Of a stretch of 64,000 bases of DNA, positions 1 to 10,300 are shown one piece after another. The stretch lies in contig OX439134.1 of assembly GCA_949318235.1 (NCBI GenBank), forward strand, positions 26,543,793 through 26,607,792, written 5' to 3'. This DNA comes from Ecdyonurus torrentis (taxonomy: Eukaryota > Arthropoda > Insecta > Ephemeroptera > Heptageniidae). Both the position numbers and the translations under genes were made by a program. The notes below the pieces were generated by a model. That model was not told the origin of the DNA. It made no database searches and saw only the letters and a list, made by a program, of their open reading frames with translations. The first letter of the stretch is position 1. Each line of letters opens with the position of its first letter.

Positions 1-830
1 GATATGTATTAAGATGGCTTATATCTCAAAATCTAAAAAGAGAGCTTCCAAACTTATGATGCCATTTGAAAGGTAATAGTAACAGTTACTTATATGACAA
101 AATTTTCAGAGCCTTTAATTATCAGATACGAAAGAAAAAAGTTATTGAAATTAGCATGGGCTTTTAAATATGTCTAAAACTTCCATAAATTATAGATTAT
201 TATTTAAAATCAAGCATAGCTAACCCTCATTTTTTTTTAACGTTTTTTAATATATGCCTTATATAATTGTTCAAGTTTCAGTTTTTTTCTTCTTTATAAC
301 CTTTTAATACTAAAAAAATACTAATTGGTTTACTCTCCTACTTTTACGTTTAGGGGAGAATGAACTTAATTTCAAAAATCGAGTTTTGCAGATGTCACAA
401 GTAATGAAATCATTAGCGTAATAGCAATTATGATGATAATAAAACTAAAAAAAAAATAATAATAATAATAATAACAACTTATGTTTGGGAAAAAAGTACT
501 ATTACTCATTACTCCTCTCTTACACCATGGACCTTGACGAGTTTATTTTTATTTTTTATACGGTACGTGTTTTGAAGTGCCAATATTATATTGTTGGTTT
601 TAGTACTAGCGCTAGCCTCCTGAAAAATAATAACAGGTTTCAAGATCAATATCAATTCAATATCAAATTTAAATAATTGATACTACTTATTTATTATACT
701 TCATACAAATTTTCTTCAATTATATGCAATTTATTTATAATTTTGAAAACATACTTTTAAACTATCATGATTTTATTTTATGTATATAATTTTAAAGCTG
801 TTAAAAATATTATACAATATACGTAGATAT

Positions 831-873
<43 letters not shown>

Positions 874-1777
874 TCATGCGGTATATTATATTGTATATAT
901 ATATATTTATTTATTGTAAAAAAAACATAATCAGCTTCAATTTTTAAATAAAATTCCCTAGCAAAATTAGCACTCATGTAATTAGATGCTTTTTAAATGA
1001 TACTATAACGTGCATCTCCTTCCTGCATACCAGGAAAAACTAAATGCTCATAAAAAAAAATATATATATGACATTATATAAATATATAGAGCTTTTAAAA
1101 GAGCGGTTCTTAGTGGTTCTGAGAACCGGTTACGGCCACTGTTTTTTATTGCTGTAAATATATTTTTTTATAATTTTATATGATTATTATTATGAAGTAA
1201 GAAAATAAATCGCTCTCTTGAGATAATCCCGTATTAACTAATATTTATAGCATTCAACGCTATAAATTTTTTATAAGTATATCTAATATCAATATTAGTT
1301 TCCAAAGTGCATTTCATATAATAATACTTAAAACCAGGGACAACATGAAACAACATTTTCTTATAATGATCAAACACAAAATAGGATCTACAAAACTGAT
1401 GACAACTATTAGTTACCATAATGTAAATGTGGCCCCACAAAAGAGAGCGTGAAAAAACTGTAAGGTATGCAATTTGCTTAAATATTTCCGTTTATGACGT
1501 CAGAAACAATCAAAAATTAGTATGAAATGTTGTGTGGGTTGCAGAAATTGAAATATTTTTACTACTGCTACGGCACTACAGGATTTGAGACAAACTAATA
1601 TCATTTATGTAAGTCCCATAAAGTGTTTTGTAATGTAAATACTTATATTTTCCTCTTGTCTATGCCTTTAAAAATCAAAACTTAATTATATATTATTTTC
1701 AGACTTTCATATTGTGCTAATAAAGTATAAATAAAAATATACAATACCCTTAGTGGTATCTCCACCAAAGAGTCCTC
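1..1777. other. AT-rich stretch without a recognised gene
   Basis: I see no convincing exon on either strand. The stretch holds short A/T runs, a (TAA)n run near 459-475 and the TA repeat listed separately. The short open frames here (for example 485-676 plus and 1234-1440 minus) have no recognisable composition or splice context. Confidence 0.5.
831..903. repeat. (TA)n microsatellite
   Basis: Alternating TA, broken by a short unique island near 874-888. Confidence 0.9.
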
Positions 1778-3844
1778 CTAACCTAATCCAAGTCCACTTA
1801 AAAATCCAGCAGGTCCACTTGCAGTCGTTGAAGTCACTATGTTCAATGTTGTTATAGAGGTAGAATTAACTATTAATCCAGGTTTTAGTGTAGTTAATGG
1901 AATAATAACTGCAGGTTTTAAAGTTGCAGTGGTAGCTAATGTAACTACGCCTGTAGGTTTTACAGTTACGATTGTAGCTAATGGTTTATTTGATTTTGTT
2001 GTTATTATTTCATCTTCCTCATCTTCTTCTTCTTCATCTTCCTCTCCTTCCTCATCTTCCTCATCTTCTTCCTCTTCTTCATCCTTTGCTGTAGTTTTTG
2101 TGGTACTAACAGCAACAGCTGGTGGTGGTGTGGATTTTAAAGTTGTTGCTGATTGCAAAGGAGTTGTTATTAACAAAGTTGTAGTAATAATATCTAATTT
2201 TTTAGTTGTTTGTAATTTAGACGCTTCTTCCTCTTCTTCTTTCATACTGGAATTTTTTATGCTTACTGTAAGTGGGTTTTTAACTAAAACTTCAGGTGAC
2301 TTGGATGATATTAATGCATCTAATACAGTTGTTATTTTTGTTGTCATTTCTGTTACTTTTGCTACATTATTTTCAGGTGATTGTGATGATATTAATGCGG
2401 CTGATTTTGCAGTTGTTAATTTTGTAGTTGGTTGTTTCTTAGTAGGTTTTTCATCATCATCTTCTTCATCGTCGTCATCTTCTTCGTCTTCTTCTTCTTC
2501 CTCCTCCTCGTATTCTTCATCATCTTCTTCTTTTTTCTTTTTTAAAGTAGTTTTGGAAGTCTCAGCATTTTTACTTATTGTACTATTGGACGTTATACTT
2601 TTTGTAGGTTCAGTTTTACTAGTATCACTTTTACCTACAGTAGTTCCAGTAATAGCTGTAGTTATTTTTCCTTTTGATTTTGTTGGAGAGTCTTCATATT
2701 CTTCATCATCATATTCTTCATCATCATAATCATTATCTTTGAATTTTTTAAGTGTGGTTTTCTTATCACTTTCGTTCCATTTCGTTCCTTTGGTTGTTAT
2801 TTTTGAATCAGTTTTTGTTGTTACGTGAATTGGCGGGGGTTCATCGTAATATGCATCATCATCATCATAATATTCTTTTTCTGGTGTCTTTTTCACAGGA
2901 TTTCTGTTTTTTACAATTGTATTTCCTTGTAAATTATTTTTTATAGTCGTTCTTATCGAATAACTGTCAAATTTTATTCTTGGTGTAGATTTTATAACTG
3001 CATTATTTGTAAATCTATTATTATTTAACATGTTATTATTTTTATTTTCATCAAATCGTTTTGGAGGTTGAACATTAAAATTATTTATTGTTGATGATGT
3101 TTTAATATTACGAGTAGTAACAACAGGCTCAAATTCATTATCGTAATTATACGATGTTGTTCTCCTAGTTTGTAAATCAGGCAAACTATTTCTCGGAGTA
3201 TTTTTAGTTATAACAAATCTACCTGGAGCTGAATTAGTAAAAAATATTTGTTTTCTCTGAGTTGTTTCTCTAAATACATTTTTTGTGAAAGCGTTATTTA
3301 TTTGATTCGATTTTGTTGACATTCCAGCAAATAAATCATTAGGACTTGTTTTAGACCTTTTAGTTTTCAATTGATTCCAAGGATACGCAGTATCAAATGG
3401 CGTAGGGGCAATTGTAATTTCTGAAAACATAGTGGTAGGCTGTATAATGTAAACTCCATTTTGTTTTCTGGTAAATTTGTTTGAAGGAACAGTTGTTCCA
3501 TATTGTTTTGGCATTTTTGAGTACTCAAAACTTGAGGCTGTGGTAGTTTTAATTGATTTTCTAGACGTTAGCTGTCTAGGTGGGATTTTTGTTGACTGTC
3601 TTTTTTTCACTCTTACTCGACCATTACCATTTTTTATTTGTGCGTTTGATTTTTGTCCTCTTCTTTTATTTAAATTTTTAACTCCACCATTCGTAGGATT
3701 TTTTTGGTTTTCAGGATTTGATATTTGAATCAAACTAGGACTAGGAGCTTTATGTGAAGAAATCGAAGTAAAATTTGAAGTTCCTTTTAAACATAATTGT
3801 TCACCTTGACAATGCGTCTTATTTTGTGTGCGTTTAGCGTCATC
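1778..3844 (-). CDS. terminal exon of a Thr/Lys/Glu-rich low-complexity protein
   Basis: An open frame of about 690 codons ends with a TAG at 1778-1780. It has no in-frame ATG near its start, so it is an internal-to-terminal exon. A possible acceptor (CTTATAG) lies just before 3844, and a second (TTGTTAAG) near 3904 keeps the same frame open. The N-terminal part has two close cysteines (CQGEQLC) and Lys/Arg-rich stretches. The middle is built of TTK/TTT runs with Asn-rich patches. Two long acidic Glu/Asp tracts fall near 2450-2530 and 2005-2090. The C-terminus is Thr/Val/Leu-rich and ends GFLSGLGLG. The Thr/Ser content would suit a heavily O-glycosylated (mucin-like) or matrix protein, but that is inference from composition only. 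No known domain is visible and the 5' exons were not found. The long plus-strand Ser-rich frame opposite it (1839-2729) is a shadow of the acidic tracts. Confidence 0.6.
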   Translation of the reverse strand, partial: DDAKRTQNKTHCQGEQLCLKGTSNFTSISSHKAPSPSLIQISNPENQKNPTNGGVKNLNKRRGQKSNAQIKNGNGRVRVKKRQSTKIPPRQLTSRKSIKTTTASSFEYSKMPKQYGTTVPSNKFTRKQNGVYIIQPTTMFSEITIAPTPFDTAYPWNQLKTKRSKTSPNDLFAGMSTKSNQINNAFTKNVFRETTQRKQIFFTNSAPGRFVITKNTPRNSLPDLQTRRTTSYNYDNEFEPVVTTRNIKTSSTINNFNVQPPKRFDENKNNNMLNNNRFTNNAVIKSTPRIKFDSYSIRTTIKNNLQGNTIVKNRNPVKKTPEKEYYDDDDAYYDEPPPIHVTTKTDSKITTKGTKWNESDKKTTLKKFKDNDYDDEEYDDEEYEDSPTKSKGKITTAITGTTVGKSDTSKTEPTKSITSNSTISKNAETSKTTLKKKKEEDDEEYEEEEEEEDEEDDDDEEDDDEKPTKKQPTTKLTTAKSAALISSQSPENNVAKVTEMTTKITTVLDALISSKSPEVLVKNPLTVSIKNSSMKEEEEEASKLQTTKKLDIITTTLLITTPLQSATTLKSTPPPAVAVSTTKTTAKDEEEEEDEEDEEGEEDEEEEDEEDEIITTKSNKPLATIVTVKPTGVVTLATTATLKPAVIIPLTTLKPGLIVNSTSITTLNIVTSTTASGPAGFLSGLGLG

Positions 3845-3957
3845 TATAAGAGTATTTATATCAGTGTTAACAGTATTTATATAAGTGTTTACATAAAAGT
3901 AAACTTAACAATAAATTATTTTGAGCGGAAATTAATCTAATTTCTATTAGTTATATG

Positions 3958-4021
<64 letters not shown>
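3958..4021. repeat. (TA)n microsatellite
   Basis: About 31 TA units. It forms the left flank and target of the hAT-like element that follows. Confidence 0.95.
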
Positions 4022-4022
<1 letters not shown>

Positions 4023-4023
<1 letters not shown>

Positions 4024-4527
4024 AGACATGGGCATGAGCGTCTTGTTTGAGCGACGCTCACCTGAGCGCGCTCAAAAATTGAGAGCGGAGCGGAAGCGTC
4101 GCTCATTTATTAGGGTCGCGAGCTTGAGCGCGAGCGCGATTAAAATGTTGTGAAAAGAGCGACTTGATCGTGCCTTATTTTTTGCTTTGAGGAATACAAA
4201 ATGAGAAACCTAAAATATAGTAATTTATGTGGTTCGATTTATGAAATGTCTAATTTTTGCAAATTAATCAATTAATATACCTTCTACCATAGTTAAAATT
4301 GCGGTATAAGCTATTTCCTAATCACTAGAACGGTCCAGCTAAGAGTCACACCCACATTTCTAAGACTTAAAGGAGTGACATAAGAGCGCGCTCATAAAAT
4401 TCAAGAGCGTGAGCGTGGGCACGCTCATAAGTTAAATTGTGAGCGCATAGCGTGAGCGCGATCAGTTACGTGATCGCGAGCGCGGAGCGTGAGCGTGCTC
4501 ATATTAAAAGAGCGCTGGCCATGTCTG
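4023..4527. mobile_element. hAT-like non-autonomous element (505 bp) with 8-bp target duplication
   Basis: The ends are inverted: CAGACATGG at 4023 and CCATGTCTG ending at 4527. Both sides carry the same 8 bases, TATATATC (4015-4022 and 4528-4535), as expected of a hAT insertion into a TA repeat. The interior is unusual for this window: it is dominated by variants of GAGCG/GAGCGCG on both strands, at the left (4035-4135) and right (4380-4515), around an AT-rich core. No transposase frame is present. Confidence 0.8.
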
Positions 4528-4573
4528 TATATATCTATAGATATATATTAAAAAATTAAGTACCTGGATTTAT

Positions 4574-4786
4574 CATTCATTCATTCATTCATTTATTCAT
4601 TCATTCATTCATTCATTCATTCATTCATTCATTCATTCATTCATTCATTCATTCATTCATTCATTCATTCATTCATTCATTCATTCATTCATTCATTCAT
4701 TCATTCATTCATTCATTCATTCATTCATTCATTCATTCATTCATTCATTCATTCATTCATTCATTCATTCATTCATTCATTCATTC
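4574..4786. repeat. (ATTC)n microsatellite, about 53 units
   Basis: A nearly pure tetranucleotide array with one TTTATTC variant near 4590. Confidence 0.97.
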
Positions 4787-4805
4787 TCTCTTGCGCGCAC
4801 TCTTG

Positions 4806-5027
4806 TAATGGACGTTATCGGTTTAGCGCGCGGGGTGCTACGGGGAAAGCTAAGGGTCCCCTAATTTAACATTACGCTTATGGAAAAAAACACGTTATTT
4901 GCGATTTTTGAGAAAACTACTCCACCGATTTTGGAGAAATTTAAATGAGAAATACTAGACATACTTTTACGTGCTTTAAGCCATAGAAAAATTTTAACAA
5001 ATTTTTAAACCGATAACCTCCATTGTA
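4806..5027. mobile_element. inverted-repeat MITE (about 220 bp)
   Basis: Left end ATGGACGTTATCGGTTT is matched by the reverse complement AAACCGATAACCTCCAT at the right end. There is a GC-richer patch with GCGCGC just inside the left end. No coding capacity. Confidence 0.6.
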
Positions 5028-5519
5028 CGAACGAGTACATTACATTACTTAAATCAATGTTACAATAACGTCATTTTGTTTCTTTTAAATAAAAGAAAAC
5101 TCGTTTTACTTACTGGCTAGTTTAAGGGAGTTTTGATTTTTCTCTGTCCGATTTGGTGCAGCGATGATTATCTACATGCGCAAGAAATAAACCCAAATTT
5201 TAAAGAGTTTTTTTTATATAATATACGTTTATTTAATTTTTATATTTTTAATTGTTGTCTATAAGACAAACAAATTTTAAAAACACATAAAAAATGTATA
5301 TAATTCTTTGATTATTTTCTAGTAATTATTACTTAAATAAAACCCATATAATATATGTATAATATCAGAATTAATATTATAAGATAGCATTTTTCCTCCC
5401 AAAAAGTTTTTTTTTTTTAATTTAACGGTGAAAAAAACAATATATTCGAGATGCTTATTTGCTTTTTTCAAATAATTTGTGGCAAGGAGAAAGACTAACA
5501 TTTTTTTTAGCGTGAATGG

Positions 5520-5573
5520 TATTTCATAATTATACTAAAAGAATTAAGACATTGTCCTGAATCAATGGATATG

Positions 5574-5607
<34 letters not shown>

Positions 5608-6140
5608 AAAATTGAGAATGACGTTACGGGTGCTAACTTTATGCATGTAGGCATAGGAAATTTTAAAACACATGAAGTCATTTCGTGACTTTCAAAAAAT
5701 TATTTCAAAATACTTAAAGGCGTAGAACACCTTGAACAAAAAAAAATTGTGTAATAACCTAACAAACCTGAAAATCAACGTTGATTTGGCCGAAGTCATT
5801 GATTTCTAATTTATTTTCCATTCACAAAATGCTACTGGCGGTCACTGACGTCACAACTCGCTTGTTTTACGCGCGCGCAAACCGGGCGAGCTGTGACGTC
5901 AGTGACCGCCAGTGGCATTTTGTTAAGTGAAAATAAATTAGAAATCAATGACTTTCGCTAAATCAACGTTGGTTTTTAGGTTTGTTAGGATATTACACAA
6001 CTTTTTTTGTTTAAGGTGTTCTATGCCTTTAAGGAACTTTAAAATTACAAATTTGCAGTGATTTAGGACAGTGTCTTCTTTTAGAATACTATATACAAAA
6101 AAATACCCAATAAAATCTTCTCGTCTTCCTCATTATAATA
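5520..6140. mobile_element. foldback element interrupted by a younger TTAA element
   Basis: The outer segments (about 5530-5713 and 6033-6140) match the foldback at 60285-60590 in the same order. Shared segments include GTCATTTCGTGACTTTCAAA, CTTTTAGAATA and CGTCTTCCTCATT-like sequence. The element at 5718-6028 lies between them. A run of about 30 T falls at 5577-5606. Confidence 0.65.
5718..6028. mobile_element. TTAA-flanked MITE, family A copy 1 (311 bp)
   Basis: TTAA occurs on both sides (5714-5717 and 6029-6032). The terminal repeats begin AGGCGTAGAACACCTT and end AAGGTGTTCTATGCCT. The arms pair over almost the whole length around a GC-rich core containing TGACGTCA twice. Related copies are at 47384-47712 and 61058-61347. 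The TTAA target suggests mobilisation by a piggyBac-type transposase; this is inference because no transposase is in the window. Confidence 0.8.
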
Positions 6141-7339
6141 GCATGACGAAATTCCCTATCATTTCCCTATACATATATTTTATTTCTTCGCTGTATTCAA
6201 GATATCTTAATTGAATTATTGAGATAAGAGAATATTTATTGCATATTATTAGCATAAATTGAGTAATTTATTTTCTCCGTATGAGGTAATTTATTTATTG
6301 AAAAAAAAGCTAACAATTTTTTGGTTAAGTCAACACCTTGAGAAGTACCTTATTTGAAATATTTAATGGAACTCAAAATAGATGTATAAAATAAGTAAAT
6401 AAAAAACTATACTTACATCAACAAAAAGAAGAGCTAAAATACTAATTAAATACACATTATAATTAAAATTGTAAATCATTGCTACTATTATACATCATTT
6501 TTAAATTGTTATATTTGTTATACAAAGTTTCAAAACTGAACAGAAAATTCAATCGATTAAGAGCAAATAAAAATTACCATGACAAATTATTTTCAATATA
6601 AATATACCCTATTGTTCAATTTCAATAAAGTTTTCCTTGGTGTGTTTTTATAAATGAATGTCCCGCATACTTAAAATAACAGGATATCGGACCAATATAA
6701 TACAATAATATCAATATAACGAACAATAACAAAGGAAACAGTCATGGTTCATCAAGAAATGTATAGTGATATCCATGGCAAAATATGTGATTTTTAGTTT
6801 AAAACTAATTGAAATAGTATTTAATATTATTTATACAGTATTTCTTGTAGAACTAAAAGAAATAAACTGTAATTTCTAAATTTAGCGTAATTAGCATTTT
6901 TTTTTCTAAAATAGTTTTAATATTTAAAAATTGCCCTATTGCTTGGATTATAATGTTTCTCTATCATTGTATTTTGGTTAATAATAGCAATAAAAAGGTG
7001 ACTATAACTTAATTCTATTGCCATGCCTTTTTATTATCATCATTATTTCGGTTATAAAACATGTTTCAGTTTTTTAAATTATACTTTTAAACATAATTAT
7101 TTTTAAACATCGTACTCTTGGTTATGTTTAGTTTAAATAAAGAGAAAAGAAAAAAAAGAATTCAATAATAAAATCAACTGTTGCTCTCAATCAAAATTAA
7201 ATGATTATTAATTTGAAATAAAGCTATTAAAATTTAAAGTCATCTAATATTCAGAGAATATGATTTGCAAAATCAAAAGAGAAAATTATAACAATATATT
7301 GTTATAATGATGAAATTTTGATTTGTTAATAAAATAAAT
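6033..7339. other. AT-rich intergenic stretch
   Basis: Apart from the right part of the interrupted foldback, I see no exon, RNA gene or clear repeat here. The stretch lies downstream of the lectin gene stop codon at 7340. Confidence 0.5.
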
Positions 7340-10300
7340 TCAAAGGTATTTCTGACAAATAAAGCGATGCATTGATGTGCAGTGATCTTCTGTCCACCCT
7401 GTGTTTCCTTGCGTAAGAATGCACACCTGCACTGCGTCGGTGGTATTTGGTGCTACAACCCAGTCTGTATACGTCATCATGAAACCAGTAGAGGACCATA
7501 GAAAGTATTGGAAAAACCAGCCAATCATGCGACGACCACTTGTCCAGAAAAACTCATCACCAAGACCTAATAAATAATGTTTAAAAATTGTAAAATATCA
7601 TCTTGATATAAATTAAAAAATATATTCTTAATTAGTAATCCATTATTGATATATTACAGCACATAGATTCTTCAAAACGTTCAGAACACTATAGAAGAAG
7701 AAAAAAAAAAAAAAAAAAACGTAATAATTATTTTTGATCTATTTCAGCAGCATTTATTCATAATGAAATAATATAATGATGTATTTACATAGTACATGTA
7801 AAAGGATAAAAATAAATACGTAATAATTATGCTTAAGTTCATTTTCAGCACAATTTGTTCAACGGAGCATCACTTCATGAATAATTTTATGTTAAATAGC
7901 ATAAATTACGTAATTTTAATTTAAGAACGGTTCTTATATGTTTAACTTATTACTTATTTACTAAAAATCATAACTAATTTAAATATTTCATAAAAGGTGA
8001 GTCTATTTATTACTTAAAGGGCTACTAACCTTAAAGAAAGAAAAAAGAGTAAAATTCATTAGTTGGGACCATCATCCATCATAAACTGCATGGTTAAAAA
8101 AAACTGTAAAGTAGGCAACTTTAGGAATTCATGACATCATGAATTCCGGGTCTACAATTGAAACTGTACCGCGTGTTGCCTACTTTACAAGCTTTCATCC
8201 CAGTTGTCCCATCTCACGAAAGTTTTTTTTTTTTTTTTTTTGTTTTTTTTTGTTAAGAATAAATTAAAGAATTCTAAAGAATGTAAAGAATAACGCATTA
8301 CCCATATATACAATAAATCACGTTTTACATTGCTTGCCGCATGCATTGATGCTGTATATGTGCCCATAAAATGATTTCAGCCCAGAAGAGTATGCTTGTA
8401 AAAGAATGATCTTTTAAGCCCTTTAATGCAGTTAAAAGCATATACTTGAAAAGTCCAACGCTGCTACCATTTTTTTTTTTTTTTTTTTTTTTTTTTGTGA
8501 CATCAAGATTTGTCAGCTTTATTTATTATATAAATAAATTTACGTAATTACCAAAACATTCATTGACAAGATAATAACACTCAGGGGAAAAATAAATAAC
8601 GTAATTAATGCTGCATTTAGCGTAAGTGCAATGCTAAATTAGAACAACATAAATAATTATATACATTTCCAGCCTTGGGTTTGATTATCGTATTTACGAT
8701 AACGATACTATAACGATTGGTTATCCATGCTCTATATTATTATGTATAAATTAATAGTTTTATATAAGTTATTGTTATATATTAACAAAAATTGACGATA
8801 TTATCGTCGTATCGATAATGAAACTTTTTGCTCAAGAAATACAAACAAATACACATAAGACAAAAATAAGTGCACAAAAAATACGGGGGGAAAAAAAATG
8901 AGGAGGGTAATCATAATAGGAATAGGTATAGTTCAGTCATGAATCAAGGTTTGAAATATTTTATTTCAATAGAAACATTGCACTATGTGCATGGTTTATA
9001 GTTTTATGTTATCAATGTTATCGATATATTGAAAAATTATCGTTATTGACATTATAAAGTTTTTATGTGGGCGCCGATGATTTAAAAATAACGATATCGT
9101 TATAGTATGAGGCAATATTAAAGTATCGATATCGTTATAGAAATTGTATGTATCGAGCCAAAGACTACATAATAATTACGACATAATATTCTTACTATAT
9201 ATTTGTTACATAATTTTTATGAAGTGTATTAATATACCCCATAGGTTACGTATGCATTAAACAAATTGTGCTTAAAATGACTTAGCAATTATTACGTCAT
9301 TTATTTTTGTCCGTGTATATAATAAACATTACCTTCATTTACAAGGTAATTTTTGACAGCGAGATTTTTATCTTGTGTGTCTAAGCTTGCCAAGCTCATA
9401 TCGAGGAACGTCGTGCAGAACTGGACAGCATGTTTTGCGTTACCCTGCAAAGAAATATTTTTTTAATTATTTACCTAAAAGTAATATAAATACTGCTGCT
9501 TTACTTCCCTATAGTTCCCAATATGTATATTTATAGAAATAACATTTATTTAGCTTTAAATGTTGAATTATTTGTTTATTTATTTATTCAAATTCAAAAT
9601 TCAAATTCAAAATTCAAATTCAAATTCAAAATTCAAATTCAAAATTCAAATTCAAAATTCAAATTCAAAATTCAAATTCAAAATTCAAATTCAAATTCAA
9701 AATTCAAAATATCTTTATTTCCAGTCTTCTACAATCAACATGCAATAACAGAATCACACTTGTTTAGGTTCTTATAATGGAATTATCAACTTTTTTACAT
9801 ACTAGGTTACATACTAAAAATATAAAATACAAACATACAACTCAATATACATTATTTGCATTCATAACTCATATTGATTGTATATAAAAATGAAGAAAGA
9901 AAACAATCAAAGTGAGGTATCAACAAAACGGCACAAATGCACCACGCGGCATACAAGAAGTGTAATTGGTAATCTAACATATTTTATATATACATATATA
10001 TATATTGATACAAAAAATAAATTAGTAATAAATTAAATAATAATTATAATAGATATAAATTCTCTATAATGGTATAATCAGTTAAGGTTTTCAATGGAAT
10101 ATTTTAATTACATCTTTCTTCTGGTAACGTTCTTACCGTTTCTTCAGGACCACTTATGTAATATTCAATTCCATTTAACGTAGCAAATCCCTTGGTAGTG
10201 TCATCTGAAATTTTTTGAACACATTTCTTTTAAAGTTATTACATCTGATGTACAGTTAAAATGAAATAAAAGCGGTTTAATAAATAAATAATAAATAAAA

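Larger units (their letters stand above)
7567..9332 (-). other. last intron of the lectin gene, repeat-rich
   Basis: The intron contains A/T runs (7687-7719, 8223-8251, 8470-8496) and several short segments built around AATTACGTAATT or its fragments (7720-7990, 8545-8640, 9170-9310). It also holds a small MITE (8106-8188) and a CGATA-rich repeat (8670-9175). Confidence 0.5.

Noticed and set aside
1839..2729. Plus-strand Ser/Val-rich frame of 296 codons
   Set aside because: It is antisense to acidic and Thr codons of the minus-strand exon; its poly-Ser tracts mirror GAA/GAT runs.
9523..9777. Plus-strand frames rich in QNSNSKFK
   Set aside because: Translation of the TTCAAA simple repeat at a LINE tail.
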